Position numbers and translations under genes: made by a program | In this document: piece after piece, positions 60,323 through 64,000 of the stretch | How positions within the stretch are numbered: the stretch's first letter is position 1 | Layout: every line of letters starts with the position of its first letter | The notes under the pieces: generated by a model | Databases searched by the model: none | The model's input: the letters and a program-made list of their open reading frames with translations, nothing else | Told to the model about the DNA's origin: nothing | Origin: Nonomuraea rubra | Lineage (GTDB): Bacteria; Actinomycetota; Actinomycetes; Streptosporangiales; Streptosporangiaceae | Length of the DNA stretch: 64,000 bases | NCBI RefSeq assembly: GCF_014207985.1 | Contig: NZ_JACHMI010000001.1 | Coordinates: 9,655,001-9,719,000, forward strand | Reading direction: 5' to 3'

Positions 60323-60362
60323 TAGGCACTCTATTGACAGCCGTAATGTACCTGCCTACTTT
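60323..60362 (+). promoter_or_regulatory. Promoter and possible PaaX operator of the Liv-type importer
   Basis: ttgaca (60334-60339) and tacttt (60357-60362) with 17 bp between them form a near-consensus promoter, the best in the window. taggca at 60323-60328 and its inverse tgccta at 60353-60358 flank the -35 and overlap the -10, in keeping with a repressor site. Confidence 0.7.
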
Positions 60363-60389
60363 TGGGGCCACCCGGCCCAGGAGGTCCTG

Positions 60390-61583
60390 ATGCGCAGGTT
60401 TCTTCCATCCCTGGTCTGCCTGTTGCTGGTCACGATGGCATGTGGAGGCGGCGGCGGGGGCGGGTCGAGCGGCCAGGCGGATCCCATCAAGGTGGGCCTC
60501 ATCGTCTCCCTGACCGGCAACTACACGCCGCTCGGCAGCGAGGACAAGAAGGCCGTGGAGCTGGCCGTCGAGCAGGTCAACGCGCAGGGCGGCCTGCTGG
60601 GCCGCAAGGTGGAGCTGGTCACCCGCGACGACAAGACCGCTCCCGACCAGGGCATCGTGGCCTACAACCAGATCAAGGGCGAGATCGACGCGCTGATCGG
60701 GCCGGTGTTCTCCAACTCGGCGCTGGCCGTCGAGCCGCTCGCGCAGCGCGACAAGATGCCGTACCTGTCGCTGGCCCCCGCGCAGGAGCAGGTCGAGCCG
60801 ATCAAGTCGTACATCTTCGTCACCCCCGCCCTGTCCAGCATGTACGCCGAGCGCTACCTGCAGTACATCCAGGCCGAGGGCATCAAGACGATCGCCGTGG
60901 CGTGGGACTCCAAGAGCGCGTACTCGGTCTCCGGCCACGAGTCCATGGTCGAGCTGGCCCCGAAGTACGGCGTGACGATCGCCGTGGACGAGCCGTACGA
61001 GACCACCACCTCCGACTTCAGCCCCATGTTCACGCACGTGCGCGACTCCAAGGCCGAGGCGCTGGTGTTCTGGGGCTCGGGCGCGCCGGGCGTGACGGCC
61101 GCCAAGCAGTACGTGGCCTCCGGGCTGGAGACGCCGCTGTTCCTGACCGCCTCGCAGGCCAGCAAGCTGTGGCTGGAGCCGATGGGCGCCCAGGCCGAGG
61201 GCATGACCGTGCAGAGCGCGATCGGCGTCGTCGGCGAGCACCTGCCCGAGGGCAAGCAGAAGCAGGTCATCGACCAGATGGCGGGGCCGTACCAGCAGAA
61301 GCACGGCTACCCGCCGCCGCAGTTCGCCCAGGACGGCTACAGCGCCTCGCTGCTGCTGTTCGAGGCCATCAGGAAGGCGAACAGCACCGACAAGACCAAG
61401 ATCCAGCAGGCCCTGGAGACCATGGACCTGATCACCCCGAACGGCCGCTTCCGCTACTCCGCCACCGACCACTCGGGGCTGTCGCCGGAGTTCATCTCGG
61501 TCAACACGGTCAAGAACGGCCAGTTCGTCCCCACCGAATGGGCCAAGGAGCAGCTCACCAAGACCGTGAACGCGCAGGGGTAG
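60390..61583 (+). CDS. Branched-chain-amino-acid-type (HAAT) ABC transporter substrate-binding lipoprotein
   Basis: A 397-residue periplasmic-binding-like protein. The signal peptide and lipobox (VTMAC, Cys about 18) are followed by a Gly-rich spacer. The mature domain starts IKVGLIVSLTGNYTPLGSEDKKAVELAVEQVNAQGG, split over residues 33-68, which is the Leu/Ile/Val-binding family pattern. Members also bind aromatic acids, amides and urea. PaaX control and the nearby CoA ligase favour an aromatic or aliphatic acid over amino acids. First gene of the operon. Confidence 0.93.
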   Translation: MRRFLPSLVCLLLVTMACGGGGGGGSSGQADPIKVGLIVSLTGNYTPLGSEDKKAVELAVEQVNAQGGLLGRKVELVTRDDKTAPDQGIVAYNQIKGEIDALIGPVFSNSALAVEPLAQRDKMPYLSLAPAQEQVEPIKSYIFVTPALSSMYAERYLQYIQAEGIKTIAVAWDSKSAYSVSGHESMVELAPKYGVTIAVDEPYETTTSDFSPMFTHVRDSKAEALVFWGSGAPGVTAAKQYVASGLETPLFLTASQASKLWLEPMGAQAEGMTVQSAIGVVGEHLPEGKQKQVIDQMAGPYQQKHGYPPPQFAQDGYSASLLLFEAIRKANSTDKTKIQQALETMDLITPNGRFRYSATDHSGLSPEFISVNTVKNGQFVPTEWAKEQLTKTVNAQG

Positions 61584-61589
61584 GGGCGC

Positions 61590-62345
61590 GTGCTGACCGT
61601 CACCGGGGTCTCCCGCTCCTTCGGGGGCGTCTACGCCGTCCGCGACGTCTCGCTGAGCGTCGCGGACGGCGAAGTCTGCGGCGTCATCGGCCCGAACGGC
61701 GCCGGCAAGTCCACCCTGTTCAACCTGATCACCGGGCATCTGGCCGCCGACCACGGCCACGTCTCCTTCCTCGGGCAGCGCGTGGACCGGCTCCCCCCGC
61801 ACCGCCGCGCCCGCCTGGGCATGTCGATCGTCTTCCAGGCGGCCCGGGTCTTCCGCGGCATGACGGTTGAGGAGAACGTCATGGTGGGCGCGCACGGGCA
61901 CACGCGGGCCGGGTTCGGCTCGGCGGCGCTGCGGCTGCCCCGGCACCGGGCCGACGAGCGGCGGATCGCCGCCGAGGCCGCCGCCGCCCTGGAGCGGGTG
62001 GGCCTGGCCGAGTGGGCGGACCGGCCCGCCGACCGGCTGCCGATCGGCCAGCAGCGGGCGCTGCAACTGGCCCGCGCCCTGTGCGCGCGGCCCCGGCTGC
62101 TGCTGCTCGACGAGCCCGCCTCCGGGCTGCGCGGCGAGGAGCGCGAGCGGCTGGCGACGCTGGTGGAGGAGCTGCGGGCGGGCGGGCTGACGATCCTGCT
62201 CATCGAGCACGACGTGGCGTTCGTGACCCGGCTGGCCGACCGCGTCGTGGTGCTCGACCTGGGCCGGGTCATCGCCGACGGCCCGCCGGCCGAGGTGCGC
62301 GCCGACCCGCTGGTGCTGGCCGCCTACCTCGGACAGGCCTCATGA
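61590..62345 (+). CDS. livG: Liv-type ABC transporter ATPase (LivG-like)
   Basis: A 251-residue ATPase. Walker A GPNGAGKS is at 34-41 and Walker B is LLLLDEP. The signature is altered to LPIGQQRALQLARAL instead of LSGGQ, and the switch His is in LIEHDVAFV. The C-terminal extension with AYLG is typical of LivG. GTG 61590, six bases after the binding-protein stop. It pairs with the LivF-like ATPase encoded next. The LSGGQ change is also seen in other LivG proteins. Confidence 0.92.
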   Translation: MLTVTGVSRSFGGVYAVRDVSLSVADGEVCGVIGPNGAGKSTLFNLITGHLAADHGHVSFLGQRVDRLPPHRRARLGMSIVFQAARVFRGMTVEENVMVGAHGHTRAGFGSAALRLPRHRADERRIAAEAAAALERVGLAEWADRPADRLPIGQQRALQLARALCARPRLLLLDEPASGLRGEERERLATLVEELRAGGLTILLIEHDVAFVTRLADRVVVLDLGRVIADGPPAEVRADPLVLAAYLGQAS

Positions 62346-63001
62346 TCGACGTCCAGGACCTGGTGGTCTCGTACGGCACCGCGACCGCGCTGGACCACGT
62401 CACGCTCACGGTCGCCGAGGGCGAGATGGTGGCCCTGCTCGGCCCGAACGGCGCCGGCAAGTCGACGCTGGCCAACACCCTGGCCGGGCTGCTCAAGCCC
62501 GCCTCGGGCACGGTCCGCGTCGGCGGGCGGCTCGCGCTGATCCCCGAGGGCCGCCAGCTCTTCCCTGATCTCTCCGTCGCCGACAACCTGGCGCTGGGCG
62601 GCTGGCGCTCCGGCCAGCGCGACCCCTCCCCCGTGTACGAGCTCCTGCCCCGCCTGGCCGAGCTCGCCTCGCGCAGGGCCGCGGTGCTGTCCGGCGGCGA
62701 GCAGCAGATGGTGGCCTTCGGCCGGGCCATGATGGCGCGCCCCGACGCGCTGGTGGTGGACGAGCTGTCGCTCGGCCTGGCCCCCGGCGTCACCGCCGAC
62801 CTGGCCGCGCACCTGGCCGAGCTGAACAGGACCCAGGGGCTGACCGTGCTGCTCATCGAGCAGAACGCTCGGCTGGCCTTCGAGCTGTGCCGGCGGGCGT
62901 ACGTGCTGGAGTCGGGGCGGGTGGTGACCGAGGGCGAGAGCGCCGAGCTGGCCGGCGACCCGCGGGTGGCCAGCGCGTACCTGGGCGGGGCGATCACATG
63001 A
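62342..63001 (+). CDS. livF: Liv-type ABC transporter ATPase (LivF-like)
   Basis: A 219-residue ATPase. Walker A GPNGAGKS is at 34-41, the signature is LSGGEQQM, Walker B is ALVVDELSLGLAP and the switch region is LIEQNAR. The last three form the usual LivF fingerprint. It is slightly shorter than most LivF proteins (about 235), missing part of the helical domain between Q-loop and signature. The ATG overlaps the LivG stop (ATGA). Confidence 0.92.
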   Translation: MIDVQDLVVSYGTATALDHVTLTVAEGEMVALLGPNGAGKSTLANTLAGLLKPASGTVRVGGRLALIPEGRQLFPDLSVADNLALGGWRSGQRDPSPVYELLPRLAELASRRAAVLSGGEQQMVAFGRAMMARPDALVVDELSLGLAPGVTADLAAHLAELNRTQGLTVLLIEQNARLAFELCRRAYVLESGRVVTEGESAELAGDPRVASAYLGGAIT

Positions 63002-63059
63002 CGCGGGGCTGTCACGCGAGGCGGAGATCTCGGGCGAGCGGCGAGGGGGCGATCCGGCC

Positions 63060-63920
63060 GTGAGCGCATTCCTCACCTACCTCCTGAACGGGCTCGCGGT
63101 CGGCTCGGCGATCGCGCTCATCGCCAGCGGCCTGGTCGTCATCCACCGCGTCACCGGCGTGGTGAACTTCGCGCAGGGCACGTTCGCCGTGGTCGCGGGC
63201 CTGTGCACGTCCTCGCTGCTCGGGCTGGGCTTCCCGCACGGGGTCAGCGAGGTGGCCGCCGTCCTTGCCGCGGCGCTGGCGGGCCTGCTGACCGGGCTGG
63301 CCGCCGTCGGCAGGCCGGGCACCAGCCCGCTGTCGGCCCTGATCGTCACGCTCGGCGTGGGCGTGCTCGCGTACGCGGTCGAGATCGTGCTCTGGGGCGA
63401 CCAGCCGCGCTCGGCGCCCGGCCTGGCCGGCTCGGTGACGCTGGTGGGGGCCCGCATCCAGACCCAGCACCTGCTCGTCATCGGCGTGGCCGCGGCCACG
63501 TTCGTGCTGCTCGCGCTCTTCTTCGGCCGCACCTACCTGGGCAAGGCGCTGACCGCGTGCGCCTCCAACCCGTACGCCGCCCGCGTCGTCGGCATCGACA
63601 CCCGGCGGATGGGGCTGCTGGCGTTCGCGCTCGGCGGCCTGCTCGGCGGCATCGCGGGGGTGCTGGTCACGCCGCTGCGGCCGATCTCGTTCGACACCGA
63701 CGTCACCCTCATCGTGAACGGCTTCGCCGCCGCCGTCTTCGGCGCGCTCACCCGGCCCGTGGTCACGCTCGCCGGCGCGCTGCTGCTGGGCGTGGCCGAG
63801 ACCATGGCCGCCGGGTACGGCTACGGCTCGCACCAACTGGAGGTCGCGCTGGGTCTCATGCTCGTCGTCATGATCGTGCAGGCCGGCCGCCGCTCGACCA
63901 TCTCCCAGGAGTCCACATGA
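63060..63920 (+). CDS. livH: Liv-type ABC transporter permease (LivH-like)
   Basis: A 286-residue permease with about eight transmembrane helices. It opens with the LivH signature LLNGLAVGSAIALIASGLVVIHRVTGVVNFAQG (split over 8-40) and contains GKALTACASNPYAARVVGIDTRRM. It forms the channel with the LivM-like protein that follows. GTG 63060 has GAGGGGG upstream. 58 bp separate it from LivF, more than elsewhere in this operon. Confidence 0.92.
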   Translation: MSAFLTYLLNGLAVGSAIALIASGLVVIHRVTGVVNFAQGTFAVVAGLCTSSLLGLGFPHGVSEVAAVLAAALAGLLTGLAAVGRPGTSPLSALIVTLGVGVLAYAVEIVLWGDQPRSAPGLAGSVTLVGARIQTQHLLVIGVAAATFVLLALFFGRTYLGKALTACASNPYAARVVGIDTRRMGLLAFALGGLLGGIAGVLVTPLRPISFDTDVTLIVNGFAAAVFGALTRPVVTLAGALLLGVAETMAAGYGYGSHQLEVALGLMLVVMIVQAGRRSTISQEST

Positions 63921-64000
63921 CCAGGCGGCTGAGGCTCGCGGCCGGGCTGCTGGTCGCCGTCGTGACGCTCGTCCTGCCCGCCGTGCTCGACGACAGCGCG
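63917..64000 (+). CDS. livM: Start of a Liv-type permease (LivM-like), cut by the window edge
   Basis: Only 28 residues are visible, beginning MTRRLRLAAGLLVAVVTLVLPAVL in outline: a basic tip and one hydrophobic helix. The ATG overlaps the LivH stop (ATGA). The call as LivM rests on the missing partner of LivH and on the operon order K-G-F-H-M. Confidence 0.65.
   Translation, partial: MTRRLRLAAGLLVAVVTLVLPAVLDDSA

Overview
The window is 64 kb of very GC-rich DNA, densely coded on both strands, with many GTG starts, ATGA/GTGA overlaps, Tat/lipobox-exported binding proteins and a LAL-type LuxR regulator. This points to a large-genome actinomycete. A Streptosporangiales-type organism (for example Nonomuraea-like) fits the style, but no rRNA or housekeeping marker is present to prove it. 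There are no tRNAs, rRNAs, CRISPR arrays, insertion sequences, phage genes or origins. The window is an accessory, catabolism-oriented region built of many small operons, each with its own regulator.

Layout. 1-782: end of a secreted TAP-type alpha/beta hydrolase. 888-8085: a minus-strand five-gene operon (SWIM-like zinc protein, unknown protein, VWA protein, MoxR AAA+ ATPase, DUF5682 protein) that resembles the uncharacterised E. coli yehLMPQ type of MoxR/VWA system. 8292-15889: a FCD-GntR regulator and an aromatic meta-cleavage module. It contains GalB-, GalC- and GalD-like enzymes (oxalomesaconate hydratase, CHA aldolase, tautomerase), a VOC extradiol dioxygenase, a 6PGDH-like dehydrogenase, a cupin, and two genes matching the halves of Tm-1-like proteins. 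15956-21123: a DUF5519 protein, a secreted GH18 chitinase, an aldo/keto reductase and a secreted M28 aminopeptidase. 21341-26685: a lacI-ABC-sulfatase operon for a probably sulfated sugar. 26852-33773: a scarred region with a decayed E1-beta gene, a GntR plus two-subunit molybdenum hydroxylase operon, a creatinase-like M24 protein, a 3-hydroxyisobutyrate-dehydrogenase-like enzyme, and two gene stumps meeting head to head.

33770-43974: LacI regulator, multicopper oxidase, formamidase with an FmdB zinc ribbon, TetR, APC permease coupled to a GPP34 (GOLPH3-like) gene, an SNase/lamin-tail protein, a zinc-ribbon membrane protein and an SRPBCC protein. 44075-51014: a glycan island with a secreted GH30 enzyme, an ABC sugar importer, a ROK repressor and a Gfo/Idh dehydrogenase. 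51110-56856: a LAL regulator, epoxide hydrolase, and a TetR/hydrolase divergent pair with twin operators. 56858-64000: a MetE-like zinc alkyltransferase, acyl-CoA ligase and PaaX regulator, divergent from a LivKGFHM-type importer that runs off the right edge.

The genes form largely self-contained uptake-and-breakdown units (aromatics, N-heterocycles, chitin, sulfated and plant glycans, aromatic or acyl acids). Several regulators sit beside clear palindromic operators, which allows regulator-target pairs to be proposed directly from sequence. The most distinctive systems are the MoxR/VWA operon and the gallate-like module with a VOC ring-cleavage enzyme.
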